A stretch of 45,309 nt of DNA from an uncultured Selenomonadales bacterium (GCA_900321035.1 ONUH01000016.1:1-45309); one strand, 5' to 3'; positions 8,792 through 17,200 are shown, counted from the stretch's first letter. A program made the numbers and translations. Notes: generated from the sequence alone by a model not told the origin.

Positions 8792-9241
8792 TCATTTTCC
8801 GTCTATACTCGCCAGCAGCCGTTCAAGGCTTTCCGCGAATCTTGCGTCTTCCGCTTCCGTCCGCTTGCGGGGCCCTTTGAGATGATTCCTGTGCGAGGCC
8901 CGACGGGCCTTCTTTGCCATGTGGCGCTCCGCGAGCAATCGGTCGATATTCTCGTCCGTGTACTGCCAGCCATCCTGATGCAGCGCGTAGGCCCGTTTCC
9001 CGAGGGCCATCGCCGCCACCCCGTAATCCTGCGTGACCACGATATCCCCGGCCCGGCACAGATTGACGAGCGCGAAATCCACGGCATCCGCCCCCGCTCC
9101 GATCACCTTCACCTCGCTGTAATCAGAGCGCAGCGCATGGTTCGTGTCGCAAAGCAGCGTAACGGGAACGCCGTGCCGCCGCGCGACGTCTTCCGTCTGG
9201 CTGACCACCGGGCAGGCGTCCGCGTCCACAAAAATCCGCAC
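8792..9241 (-). CDS. UPF0178 (YaiI/YqxD) family protein
   Basis: 149 residues starting at GTG behind a near-perfect AGGAGGTG ribosome site. It begins RIFVDADACPVVSQTEDVARR, the hallmark of the YaiI/YqxD family, followed by VTQDYGVAAMAL and HMAKKARRA. The fold is PIN-nuclease-like with conserved Asp residues (D6, D8), but no activity is established for the family. First gene of a pair with the radical SAM gene. Confidence 0.95.
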   Translation of the reverse strand: MRIFVDADACPVVSQTEDVARRHGVPVTLLCDTNHALRSDYSEVKVIGAGADAVDFALVNLCRAGDIVVTQDYGVAAMALGKRAYALHQDGWQYTDENIDRLLAERHMAKKARRASHRNHLKGPRKRTEAEDARFAESLERLLASIDGK

Positions 9242-9267
9242 TCGTCACACCTCCTGCATTTTCGCCC

Positions 9268-9276
9268 ATTATATCA
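9268..9276 (-). promoter_or_regulatory. Extended -10 promoter of the UPF0178/radical SAM pair
   Basis: TGATATAAT on the minus strand, about 27 bases upstream of the GTG start; an extended -10 with no clear -35. Confidence 0.6.
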
Positions 9277-9445
9277 CGTTTTCAAAACCGCGGCGAAAGA
9301 AGCCCGCCAACGCGCATATATCCAGGCCGCCGCGGCCGGCGAAAGGAAACTCCGTCGAAAATTTTTCATGCCGTTCTAATCCCTTGCTCACCAACTTCCA
9401 ACCTTCGCACGTTACGATACGGGCAAAGGAAAGGAGTTGATCGCC

Positions 9446-9934
9446 ATGACAAGGACTCGTATATTTGCTCTGAAGAACAAGAAGAAACTCGCCGCAGCCG
9501 TCGCCCTTTTCGCAGCGTGCGGACTGCTCGCCGGCTGCGACGACGGCCGCCATCATCATCATCCGCCCCATCATCCTCCGCACGAGGAGCACCGCGGCGG
9601 CCCCCCTCCGGGCAATCATAACGGCCATCGCCCGCCTCCGAAGGACAGCCGTCATCACGGTCACAGGAGATACGCCGCCTTGGCGGGTTCCTATGCCGCC
9701 TTCGCGCTGAACGACGCCGTGATGCCCAAAGGGACCGAGATTTCCCTCAGCGTCGTGCAGGGAGAGGATGACTCCCTGCGTCTCGTCGATCCCACCGGGA
9801 AGAAGTATCCCATCCAGTTCGACGCGGAAACAGGCGCCGGCTGCGTCGCGGGCGGCAGCCTCTCCCTGCGGGACGACGGCAATTTCGTTTACAAGGACGC
9901 CTGCGGCGGCGTATGGCTCGTGGTGCGTCAATAG
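9446..9934 (+). CDS. Histidine-rich lipoprotein
   Basis: 162 residues from ATG 9446; an in-frame TTG at 9437 is too close to the AAAGGAG site to be used. A basic N-terminus and hydrophobic stretch end in the lipobox LLAGC, so the protein is lipid-anchored. It is followed by a His/Pro-rich linker (about residues 30-70, HHHHPPHHPPHEEH and similar), a likely binder of Zn, Ni or Cu. The C-terminal part (about 75-162) appears folded, with short beta strands (SLRLVDPTGKKYPIQFD, SLSLRDDGNFVYKD). Family not recognised. Its neighbour is convergent with kup. Confidence 0.85.
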   Translation: MTRTRIFALKNKKKLAAAVALFAACGLLAGCDDGRHHHHPPHHPPHEEHRGGPPPGNHNGHRPPPKDSRHHGHRRYAALAGSYAAFALNDAVMPKGTEISLSVVQGEDDSLRLVDPTGKKYPIQFDAETGAGCVAGGSLSLRDDGNFVYKDACGGVWLVVRQ

Positions 9935-9956
9935 CCAAAAGAATACCGGAAGACAA

Positions 9957-10005
9957 AAGAGCCGAGGCATATCAGCGTTCGATATGCTTCGGCTCTTCCT
10001 TTTTC
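9957..10005. terminator. Bidirectional terminator between lipoprotein and kup
   Basis: AGAGCCGAGGCATATC pairs with GATATGCTTCGGCTCT across a 7-base loop (one G-T mismatch), with an A-rich 5' side and TCCTTTTT on the 3' side, so it can stop both converging transcripts. Confidence 0.85.
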
Positions 10006-10017
10006 CCGGCGTATCTG

Positions 10018-12015
10018 TCAGATCCGTTCCAGCCGGTCCGTCGTCTGTCTTCGTGCCAGGAACAGGGGCACGTATTCGACGATGACGTTGGACGTTTCCA
10101 GCCCGAACCACTGGATGGGATTCCCGGCGAGGCGGCGGATAAAGTACTTCGCATGGATCAGCATATTATCCCAGAAATCAATATCGCCTTCCTGGGGCAT
10201 CATCTTCCGGATCATACAGAATTTGAACGAACCTACATTCGACGGCTCATAAATCGAGTGCCGCCGGGTCTGCTTCGGCAGCTCTCCCGTCTCCAAAAGG
10301 TCGTGCACGATCTGACGGAGATAGATATTGACGCTCGGCTTCACCTTGAACCCGAGATACAGATTCACGCGGAAAATATAATCCGTGCTGAAGGATTCCA
10401 CTTTATAATGCTTCTGGTTCGGATCGTCGGTGGTATTGACGCTGATGAACCAATAGGCGTCCGACCGCTTCGGTTCTTTGTCCAGGATCGAATAGAGGAT
10501 ATCCCGGTCGATTTCTTCCGTCTCGTCCCCTTTGACCAGATAGACCATATTGTTGCTGCACAACGGAATGGACTCGTCGTTCTGCAGGTGCTTGATGGCC
10601 TGCAGATGCTCCCGCATCTTCAGGAAGATATTCTGCGCCTGCTCGATCTGCGTGCCGCGGTACCAGCTGATCATGATAAAGAGAATCGCCACGGAGATGA
10701 TAATCGCGACGTAGCCGCCGATCACGAATTTTCCGAGGCTCGATACAAAGAATACGCCTTCGAGCGCGAAGAACGTCACGGCGAACAGCACCGCGGCAAT
10801 CCATTGTTTGTGAATCGATCCGATATAGACGCTGAACAGGATCGTCATCATCAGCATACTGATCGTAATGGCCAGGCCGTATGCATTCTCCATCCGGGAG
10901 CCGCTCTGGAAGTACAGGATGACTGCCACGCAGAAGAACCACAGGATATTGTTCACGGAAGGAATATAGATCTGTCCTTTTGTGTCCGACGGATACCGCA
11001 CGTTCAGGTGAGGCATGAGATCGAGACTGGCAGCCTCATGCACCAAAGTATAGCTTCCGCTGATCAGGGCCTGGCTGGCGATAATCGCCGCCATCGCGCT
11101 CAGGAGGATCGCCGCCGGGCGCATCGCCTCCGGAAGCATCACATAAAAGGGATTGATGCTCGGAATGGCCTGAATGACCGGGTCGCCCTGGTTTTGAATG
11201 ATCCAGACGCACTGTCCCATATAGTTCAGGATCAGGCAGATCTTGACGAAGGGCCAGCTGACGTAAATATTGGTCCGGCCGACGTGCCCCATATCCGTGT
11301 ACAAAGCTTCCGCGCCGGTCGTACACAGGAACACGCTCCCCAGTATCATCAGTCCCTCCTTGTTGTCGGGACTGAAAAGGACTTGCAAGGCATACACCGG
11401 ATTCAAAGCCCGCAGGATGGAAAAATCCGTCATCGTGAAGCATAAGCCGGTGATCCCCAAAAACAAGAACCAAACCACCATGACCGGCCCGAACATCTTG
11501 CCGATGGAGCTGGTGCCGCTCTTCTGGATCATGAACAGCGTGCTGATAATCACCAGCGTTATCAGCACGACGACAAGCTGCCCGCTGCCGAGCAGGTCGT
11601 CCACCACCTCGATGCTGCGCAAACCTTCCACGGCCGTCGTAACGGTCACGGCGGGAGTCAGTACGCCGTCGGCCAGCATGGTGCAGCCGCCGATCATCGT
11701 GGGGACGATCAGCCATTTCCCGCAATGGCGGACGAGGCTGTAAAGCGCAAAGATTCCGCCTTCGCCGTGGTTATCCGCCCGCAGCGCGATCAGCACATGC
11801 TTGATCGTCGTCAAGAGCGTGATGGTCCAGATGACCAGCGACAGAGACCCGACGATAAACTCCTCATCCACATAGGCAATCCCGCCGTTCCCTTCGATGA
11901 TGGATTTCATCACGTACATCGGGGACGTGCCGATATCGCCGTACACAATGCCGAGCGCGACAAGGAACATTCCCATACTGAATTTCCCTTTGCAATCGGT
12001 CGGATTCGCCTGCAT
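10018..12015 (-). CDS. kup: KUP/HAK/KT-family potassium transporter
   Basis: 665 residues, the usual length. The N-terminus GIVYGDIGTSPMYVMKSI is the family signature, followed by TTIKHVLIALRADNHGEGGI and MLADGVLTPAVTVTTAVEGL. About twelve membrane helices occupy the first 450 residues and the rest is a cytoplasmic domain. Kup proteins import K+ with protons at low external potassium. The start has a GGGGTGG ribosome site. I looked for a c-di-AMP (ydaO) riboswitch in the leader and did not find one. Confidence 0.97.
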   Translation of the reverse strand: MQANPTDCKGKFSMGMFLVALGIVYGDIGTSPMYVMKSIIEGNGGIAYVDEEFIVGSLSLVIWTITLLTTIKHVLIALRADNHGEGGIFALYSLVRHCGKWLIVPTMIGGCTMLADGVLTPAVTVTTAVEGLRSIEVVDDLLGSGQLVVVLITLVIISTLFMIQKSGTSSIGKMFGPVMVVWFLFLGITGLCFTMTDFSILRALNPVYALQVLFSPDNKEGLMILGSVFLCTTGAEALYTDMGHVGRTNIYVSWPFVKICLILNYMGQCVWIIQNQGDPVIQAIPSINPFYVMLPEAMRPAAILLSAMAAIIASQALISGSYTLVHEAASLDLMPHLNVRYPSDTKGQIYIPSVNNILWFFCVAVILYFQSGSRMENAYGLAITISMLMMTILFSVYIGSIHKQWIAAVLFAVTFFALEGVFFVSSLGKFVIGGYVAIIISVAILFIMISWYRGTQIEQAQNIFLKMREHLQAIKHLQNDESIPLCSNNMVYLVKGDETEEIDRDILYSILDKEPKRSDAYWFISVNTTDDPNQKHYKVESFSTDYIFRVNLYLGFKVKPSVNIYLRQIVHDLLETGELPKQTRRHSIYEPSNVGSFKFCMIRKMMPQEGDIDFWDNMLIHAKYFIRRLAGNPIQWFGLETSNVIVEYVPLFLARRQTTDRLERI

Positions 12016-12083
12016 GTTTCCACCCCAATCAAAAACAAGAATCGTTTTATTTTTCCACAGGGTTCTGTTTCATTGCCGTAGCC

Positions 12084-12112
12084 ATTATGCAGTATTATCT
12101 CATAGAAATCAA
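12084..12112 (-). promoter_or_regulatory. Promoter of kup
   Basis: TTGATT (12107-12112), 17-base spacer, CATAAT (12084-12089), about 70 bases upstream of the kup start. Confidence 0.65.
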
Positions 12113-12257
12113 GTCTGTTTTTTCCTTCCTGCCGTTCTCCCCGTTTCTTTTCGCCGGAATCTTTGCACGAATCGGAATAAGACGCAGGATGCGGGAGCGC
12201 TTTTCGTCCGCCAGTTTTTATATACCCGACGGACGCATGAAGTTTCGGAACTTTCCC

Positions 12258-12286
12258 TTGATTTCGGCACGGCAAGAAAATAAAAT
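12258..12286 (+). promoter_or_regulatory. Promoter of the SYLF gene
   Basis: TTGATT (12258-12263), 17-base spacer, TAAAAT (12281-12286), about 40 bases upstream of 12326. The rest of the 12016-12325 gap holds nothing else I can identify. Confidence 0.7.
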
Positions 12287-12325
12287 ATAAGGTGGAAGTA
12301 CACGAAGAGAAAGGGAGGACAAAAA

Positions 12326-12952
12326 ATGAACAAGCTTATGAGAAAAACGGCTGCATTGCTGATGACGGCGCTTGTGCTCTGCCTGATGACGACCGTCGTT
12401 TTTGCGGCCGACACGGACAAAAGCGAAAAAGAGCAGGCAAAAATCGTGAAGGAGCGGGCGAAAATCGACGAACTGTCCGAAAAAGCGCTTGCGAATCTGT
12501 ACGAGAAGGTTCCGTCTGCAGAGCGGGTCATAGAGAACTGCTACGCCTACGCCACGCTGAGCAATACGGGAATGAAGCTGGGAATCTTCGGGGACGCGCA
12601 CGGAAGAGGACTGGCGGTAAACAACGAGACGGGCGAACGCCTCTATATGCGCATGAAGGAAATGGGGATCGGCATAGGTCTCGGGGTGAAAGAATACGAT
12701 CTGATTTTCGTCATTGGGACGGAAACGGCATGGAATTCCTTTATTTCCGGCGATATAAAATTCGCCTCTTCGGCGGAAGCGGCGGCCAACGACGGGGTGA
12801 CGGGCGATTCCATGGAAGGAGCCTCCATCGCCGCGAACGGCGTTTGGGTCTACCAGATGACGAAAAAGGGCTTGTCTTTGGATGCGTCCATCAAGGGAAC
12901 GAAAATCTACCCCGACAAGAAACTGAATAAATACGAAGAGCAAGAGGAATAG
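12326..12952 (+). CDS. Exported SYLF/Ysc84-domain protein
   Basis: 208 residues with an N-terminal signal peptide (basic MNKLMRK, hydrophobic core, likely cleavage after VVFA), then a helical segment (KEQAKIVKERAKIDELSEKA). The Ysc84/SYLF lipid-binding fold is shown by GMKLGIFGDAHGRGLAV, a Gly-rich core, and the terminal KGLSLDASIKGTKIYPD typical of the family. SYLF proteins bind phosphoinositides in eukaryotes; in bacteria they are periplasmic or surface proteins of unclear role. AAGGGAGGA ribosome site. About 75 bases separate it from the acetolactate decarboxylase gene with no terminator seen, so co-transcription is possible. Confidence 0.88.
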   Translation: MNKLMRKTAALLMTALVLCLMTTVVFAADTDKSEKEQAKIVKERAKIDELSEKALANLYEKVPSAERVIENCYAYATLSNTGMKLGIFGDAHGRGLAVNNETGERLYMRMKEMGIGIGLGVKEYDLIFVIGTETAWNSFISGDIKFASSAEAAANDGVTGDSMEGASIAANGVWVYQMTKKGLSLDASIKGTKIYPDKKLNKYEEQEE

Positions 12953-13026
12953 AAATACCGCTCTTGCTTCAGACGCAGCAGGGAAATAAAATATATCCAC
13001 AGGATAATATAAAAAACAGAAAGGGA

Positions 13027-13869
13027 ATGATGATGATGAAAACAAACCTGAAAAAGGAGCTTGCGCTGGCTATGGTTGCCGGTCTTTTGACGGGCAGCGT
13101 GGGCTATGCCTCCCCCGCTCTGGTGGAACGCGAGAGCCTGAATCAGGTAGCGCTTTTGCAGTCCCTGGCGCAGGGATATTTCGGCGGCACGGTCACGGTA
13201 AAGGATATGCGCTCCCTGGGCGATACGGGCATCGGTACCTTCGAGGGTCTGAACGGGGAGATGATCATGCTGGACGGCACGGTCTATCAGGCGCTGGGCG
13301 ACGGCCGGGTCGTGGTGGCCGACAATAAGGTTGCCGTCCCCTATGCGACCGTGACTTATTTTGACAACGACCTTTCCGTTCCGCTGAAGGACGTCAGGGA
13401 CAAGGCGGCCTTTGAAGCGATTCTGGACGAAGAAGTCAGGAAGAGCGGGGAAAACAGTTTTTACATGATAAAGCTGCATACGGTATTTTCCTCCGTTCTC
13501 TTCCGCAGCGAATACGGCAGCCAGAAGCCCTACCCCACGCTGGTGGAAGCCCTCAAGGGAAAGCAGACGGAATTCACGGCGCAAAACATCAAGGGCACTT
13601 TGGTGGGATTGTACTGCCCCAATTATATGGGCGGGCTGAACACGCCCGGCTGGCATTTCCATTTCATTTCCGACGACAAGAAGCAGGGCGGCCACATTTT
13701 GGAGCTTTCCCTGAAGGAAGGTACCGTGGAGCTCGACAAGACGGATAAATTCACCATGATCCTCCACAACGATCCGCAGTTCCACCAGATGAACCTGGCC
13801 AAGGATATGAGCAAGGACATCAAGAGCGCGGAGCACGACACCCAGTCGGACATGAACAAAGAGGACTGA
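13027..13869 (+). CDS. budA: Alpha-acetolactate decarboxylase, exported form
   Basis: About 280 residues; four consecutive ATG codons (13027-13038) make the start uncertain by three residues. Converts (S)-2-acetolactate to acetoin. Family blocks are FEGLNGEMIMLDGTVYQAL, GTLVGLYCPNYMGGLNTPGWH and FHFISDDKKQGGH, the last carrying the zinc-binding His residues. An N-terminal signal peptide (KKELALAMVAGLLTGSVGYA) precedes the enzyme, as in the secreted enzyme known from a Brevibacillus; most relatives are cytoplasmic. The C-terminus is extended (KDMSKDIKSAEHDTQSD). No acetolactate synthase gene is adjacent. Confidence 0.93.
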   Translation: MMMMKTNLKKELALAMVAGLLTGSVGYASPALVERESLNQVALLQSLAQGYFGGTVTVKDMRSLGDTGIGTFEGLNGEMIMLDGTVYQALGDGRVVVADNKVAVPYATVTYFDNDLSVPLKDVRDKAAFEAILDEEVRKSGENSFYMIKLHTVFSSVLFRSEYGSQKPYPTLVEALKGKQTEFTAQNIKGTLVGLYCPNYMGGLNTPGWHFHFISDDKKQGGHILELSLKEGTVELDKTDKFTMILHNDPQFHQMNLAKDMSKDIKSAEHDTQSDMNKED

Positions 13870-14001
13870 GTGTTTTGTGAACAGGGCGCATGCACGACGA
13901 TGGCGAACAACGCCGGCGACCTCGCCCATATCGTCGTGATGCAGCATGCGACGAAGGAGCGTCTCCAAAATTTCCTGGACGACCTTGCCGCCGCAAAATA
14001 A
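13870..14001 (+). pseudogene. In-frame reading tail after the budA stop (possible gene remnant)
   Basis: After the TGA of budA the same frame stays open for 43 codons (VFCEQGACTTMANNAGDLAH... ending FLDDLAAAK) to a TAA at 13999. The peptide looks like the end of a real protein: helical and with normal codon use. There is no ribosome site before the internal ATG at 13900, so I read it as the C-terminal scar of another gene rather than a small gene. Family not recognised. Confidence 0.35.
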
Positions 14002-14043
14002 TGTGACTGGCTGCGGCAGCGAAAACAACGAAGACCGGCCATG

Positions 14044-14083
14044 AAAAAGCGGACGACGGGGATCTTTCCCCGGCGTCCGCTTT
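14044..14083 (+). terminator. Terminator after budA
   Basis: AAAAAGCGGACG pairs with CGTCCGCTTTT across an inner GGGGATCTTTCCCC hairpin, with TTTTCTATTT following. It closes the SYLF-budA unit and can work from both sides. Confidence 0.85.
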
Positions 14084-14209
14084 TCTATTTCCCCACGGAC
14101 AGATTCCGGATGCGGGGGCGGTCCTAAATTCTCTTTTGCGGCAGGAAAAAAAGCGTATTTCGCGAATTATTCCAGTAAGAAGTTCCGATTCAATATGAGG
14201 GGCCTTCTA

Positions 14210-14349
14210 ATACTAATCTCCGACTAAAAAATATAAAATTTTTTAACCGGAGATGCGCCTGCTGCGCAGGCTACATTTGCGCCGTAGGCGCAAATGACAT
14301 CTCATGCAATCACTGTAAGAAATCAAAGATTTCTAACAGTGATTAGTAT
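14210..14349. repeat. Nested-palindrome element of 140 bp (MITE-like)
   Basis: Bounded by perfect 9-bp inverted ends, ATACTAATC (14210-14218) and GATTAGTAT (14341-14349). Inside lie four further hairpins: ATCTCCG...CGGAGAT (14216-14254, enclosing an A/T palindrome), GCCTG...CAGGC (14257-14271), CATTTGCGCC...GGCGCAAATG (14274-14296) and AATCACTGT...ACAGTGATT (14308-14344, enclosing AGAAATC/GATTTCT). A GAGATG/CATCTC pair brackets the two middle hairpins. It encodes nothing. This fits a cloverleaf-type extragenic or miniature mobile repeat. Only one copy is in this window. Confidence 0.75.
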
Positions 14350-14353
14350 AAAA

Positions 14354-14475
14354 ACTCCCTCCGTCAGCCCTGCGGGCTGCCACCTCCCTCATAGAGGGAG
14401 GCTCTAAAGGCAGCAATGAAGCTCTCTCTTTGAGGAGAAACAGTCCAGGCTGTTTCTTGGCACGAAGTGCCGGGA
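14354..14475. repeat. Extragenic hairpin repeats adjoining the palindrome element
   Basis: CTCCCTC (14355-14361) pairs with GAGGGAG across AGCCCTGCGGGCT, a form of extragenic repeat I recall from many gut Firmicutes. It is followed by GAAACAG/CTGTTTC (14437-14456) and GGCAC/GTGCC (14459-14471). The gene-free block 14084-14531 consists almost wholly of such foldback units. Confidence 0.6.
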
Positions 14476-14531
14476 GGAGTTCACGAAAGCGTAGTTTTTA
14501 GAGGTTCCCATGAAGTAACTATACTGCAACG

Positions 14532-14564
14532 AAAGGACGCCCTGCTTTCGCAAGGCGTCCTTTT
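14532..14564. terminator. Terminator downstream of the first Nif11 gene
   Basis: AAAGGACGCC pairs with GGCGTCCTTT across a 12-base loop, flanked by A and T runs on both strands. It is placed to end the minus-strand peptide gene at 14614. Confidence 0.8.
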
Positions 14565-14613
14565 GTGGATATCGCTGCCTTATGCTATTTTTCGCGCAGC
14601 CAGGAGCACCGGC

Positions 14614-14850
14614 TCACATATGCCAGGAACAGCCGTCTACCGCATAGCAGGTGTCCTTGCCGCCCGCCGCCTTCTCCAGCGTCTTCTCGTCCATCTCGAC
14701 GTCGGCGAGTTCCGCAAAATATGCTTCCGCTTCGTCCTTCGTAATCTCGACGCCTTCCGACTTGGCCAGCGCCATCAGTTCGTCGGCAGTCTTGCACTGC
14801 ATCGCTTTCTCAATCATTTCTTTTGTGATTTCTTTTTTGTTTACCGGCAT
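14614..14850 (-). CDS. Nif11-type leader peptide precursor (copy A)
   Basis: 78 residues. The leader MPVNKKEITKEMIEKAMQCK, then ADELMALAKSEGVEITKDEA and the acidic helix up to EKAAGG, is a typical Nif11-like leader. The residues after Gly-Gly, KDTCYAVDGCSWHM, form the putative core peptide with two Cys. In Nif11 systems a protease cleaves after the double Gly and enzymes modify the core. No such enzyme is adjacent; the divergent neighbour is an intramembrane protease gene. GGAGGCGG ribosome site. Controlled by the conserved box at 14890-14928. Confidence 0.9.
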   Translation of the reverse strand: MPVNKKEITKEMIEKAMQCKTADELMALAKSEGVEITKDEAEAYFAELADVEMDEKTLEKAAGGKDTCYAVDGCSWHM

Positions 14851-14889
14851 AGTAACCGCCTCCTACATATTTCCTGTTTCATGGCCTTT

Positions 14890-14928
14890 GTTATATATAC
14901 AGGTCAGGGCTTCAAAAATTGACGCTGA
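14890..14928 (-). promoter_or_regulatory. Nif11 regulon promoter box, copy A
   Basis: On the minus strand: TCAGCGTCAA, 12 bases, TGACCTG, TATATATAAC; the -10 is TATAAC (14890-14895). An A/T tract lies just upstream. The start codon is about 40 bases downstream. The same arrangement and spacing precede four other Nif11 units in this window. Confidence 0.8.
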
Positions 14929-15096
14929 TGAAAAAAATTTTTTATTATATTATACCATAATAACGATTCTCCGACGCCGGTATTTCCCGCACAGGGCATG
15001 CGGCATTTGACAGAAGCTGCCGTTATCCTTAAACTGGAATCAAGCCGCCGCGCTTTTCTGTATTCACCCCATCTCACTTGAAAGGAAACAACTCTC

Positions 15097-15855
15097 ATGG
15101 GAATCATTTCGATGCTGCTCTCTCTTATCGTCTTGACTATCTTATATCGACGAATGATTGCAAGGGATGTTCCCGAGGCAATCGGAAGGAAACAGGCGCT
15201 CGTTCCGGTCTTGCTCGGCTTCGTCTCTTTGCCGCTGGCACTTATTTTCACCTTCGCATGTGTGGGAAGCCTTATACATGCCTTCGATTATACGCCCACA
15301 GACTATCCCCTGCTCGCCCAGTCCATCATATCCGCATTTCTATTCGCCGGTCTGACGGAAGAACTGGCAAAATTCCTCATGATCGCGGCGGCCTTCAAGC
15401 TCTTCAGAAGCACCGTGCGGAACGTATACGAATATATGCTGATAGGAGCGGCCGTAGGCTTTGGATTCACGCTTCCCGAAGAATTTCTGTACGGTTCTGA
15501 TTTGATCACGTTTCTGCTTCGGCTGGATTTTATCGCCGGACATCTTGTATTCGGACTCATCATGACCTATTACCTTGGCCTGGCAGAGCACAAGAAAATC
15601 GCGAACCAGGGCTCGTCGGCCAAAGAATATCTCTTCGCGCTTCTGATTCCGATCCTCCTGCACACGCTTTACGACGCCTGCACGGCAAACAACAAATTCC
15701 TGTCTCACAATGATGAAAATATGCAGAGCATCGGCATAATCATAGGGCTTGTCTGGTCGCTGGCCGCGTTTGTCGTCCAAATCATGATCCTCCTCAAATA
15801 CAAAAAGAACGCGGAAAAGCTCTGCTCTCTTCGCCTGCTTCCGGAAGCATCCTGA
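15097..15855 (+). CDS. prsW: PrsW-family intramembrane metalloprotease
   Basis: 252 residues with about seven or eight membrane helices. The family motifs are present: TEELAKFLM (Glu-Glu pair in a helix), GFGFTLPEEFLYG, GHLVFGLIMTYYLG and LLHTLYDA, which supply the Glu and His active-site residues. In Bacillus, PrsW cuts an anti-sigma factor in the membrane. GAAAGGA ribosome site. It is divergent from the Nif11 copy A gene; whether it acts on that peptide is unknown. Confidence 0.88.
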   Translation: MGIISMLLSLIVLTILYRRMIARDVPEAIGRKQALVPVLLGFVSLPLALIFTFACVGSLIHAFDYTPTDYPLLAQSIISAFLFAGLTEELAKFLMIAAAFKLFRSTVRNVYEYMLIGAAVGFGFTLPEEFLYGSDLITFLLRLDFIAGHLVFGLIMTYYLGLAEHKKIANQGSSAKEYLFALLIPILLHTLYDACTANNKFLSHNDENMQSIGIIIGLVWSLAAFVVQIMILLKYKKNAEKLCSLRLLPEAS

Positions 15856-15976
15856 CGCGGCCGTATTGCCGCCCCGCTGCAAGCCGGGGATGAAAAGCCC
15901 GGGAGTCGATCGGCATCACTGAGCGTGAGGATGACTGCAGAATAAGCAATTCAGGAAAGCCGTGCCGGTTGTTTTG

Positions 15977-15985
15977 TGCTATAAT
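15977..15985 (+). promoter_or_regulatory. Extended -10 promoter of the EAL gene
   Basis: TGCTATAAT, 19 bases upstream of the start at 16004, with a GAGGTGA ribosome site between. The same TGCTATAAT core precedes the GGDEF and DUF362 genes further on. Confidence 0.65.
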
Positions 15986-16003
15986 AAAGCCGAGGTGACT
16001 GCG

Positions 16004-17200
16004 ATGACCGCAACGTCCTGCAAAGAAATCACTGACGCCATGCAGCGTCAGGAAATCCACGGATATTATCAGCCTAAATACGACGCGACCACGGGGAAGC
16101 TCGCAGGCGCGGAGATACTTGCCCGATGGGTCAAACCGGATGGAAGCATGTTATTGCCGCAATGTTTCGTCCCCGTCCTCGAAACCTGCGAATCCATCAA
16201 CACGCTGGATTGGCTCATGGCGGAGGAAGCCTGCCGCACGATCAAGGCTCTGGGGCGTCATGCGATCCCGATCTCAATCAATTTCTCCCGATACCATATT
16301 CGGGAAGCAGATTTCTTTACGCGCCTTTCCGGACTCCTCCAAAAATACGGGACCGACCCTGAACTGCTGGAAATCGAAATCACCGAATCTGCCCTGATTG
16401 ATGAAAATGAGCATATCCTGGAATGGATCAATCAAATCCATTCGCTGCATCTCAAGGTCGCCCTCGACGATTTCGGAAGCGGCCTGTCCTCCCTGCAGTT
16501 TATGAAGGATATGCCCATCGACGTCCTGAAGATCGACAAATCCCTGCTCAGCGGAAACTGCGCGACGGACAAGGAACGAATCGTCCTCGAGAGCATCTTC
16601 TATTTCGCCAACCGCCTGCACCTGGACACGGTAGCGGAAGGCGTGGAAACCGAAGAACAGCTTGGGTTCCTGAAGACCTGCGACTGCAAGAAAATCCAGG
16701 GATTCTACTTTGCGAAACCCCTGCCCTGCAAGGACTTTATCGCCCTATGCCAAAAGGACGCCGTGAAAAAGGTGGAATCGTTGGACATCCTTGAATTCCA
16801 GACGCCCGTCAGCGCAACACAACTTCTTCTGTCTGCCGTCTTCCAAAAATATCCGTTGGTCATATTTGCCAATTTGACAAAGAACAGCTATTACATGATG
16901 TCCTACGACAATTTCACGACCAAGGAATGCGCCGCCACAGGGAAGTTTGACGAGCTGATCCGAAATGCGGCTTCCACCATCCACCCGGACGACAGGGAGA
17001 CCTTCGTACGAACATTCGACCGGGAAAACCTGCTGAAGATATATCGCTCGGGAACGAACGCAGCAGGCGTGTGGATCAGGCAGATGGGAGACGACGGCGT
17101 ATACAGGGAAATCGAGTCGATGGATTATTTCGTGAAGAATCCGTCGTCCGACGACGTGCTGGTAATCAACTTCAGCGGCGCTATCGAAGACCGTCACTGA
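16004..17200 (+). CDS. EAL-domain c-di-GMP phosphodiesterase with C-terminal PAS-like domain
   Basis: 398 residues from ATG 16004, chosen for its GAGGTGA site; an upstream in-frame ATG lies inside the promoter. The EAL domain (about 8-255) contains AEILARW (Glu37 in an EIL variant of EAL), EIEITES, ALDDFGSG, KIDKSLL, AEGVETEEQ and QGFYFAKPL, so the catalytic metal ligands look complete. Residues about 275-398 look like a PAS sensor (FANLTKNSYYMMSYDNF, IHPDDRETFVRTFDREN). No GGDEF domain and no membrane helix, so it is a cytosolic enzyme that should lower c-di-GMP. Confidence 0.92.
   Translation: MTATSCKEITDAMQRQEIHGYYQPKYDATTGKLAGAEILARWVKPDGSMLLPQCFVPVLETCESINTLDWLMAEEACRTIKALGRHAIPISINFSRYHIREADFFTRLSGLLQKYGTDPELLEIEITESALIDENEHILEWINQIHSLHLKVALDDFGSGLSSLQFMKDMPIDVLKIDKSLLSGNCATDKERIVLESIFYFANRLHLDTVAEGVETEEQLGFLKTCDCKKIQGFYFAKPLPCKDFIALCQKDAVKKVESLDILEFQTPVSATQLLLSAVFQKYPLVIFANLTKNSYYMMSYDNFTTKECAATGKFDELIRNAASTIHPDDRETFVRTFDRENLLKIYRSGTNAAGVWIRQMGDDGVYREIESMDYFVKNPSSDDVLVINFSGAIEDRH

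Noticed and set aside
12016..12325. c-di-AMP riboswitch in the kup leader
   Set aside because: None of the conserved ydaO-type blocks is present on either strand.
13867..13869. Selenocysteine readthrough at the budA TGA
   Set aside because: No SECIS-like hairpin directly after the TGA and no family precedent; a gene scar is simpler.
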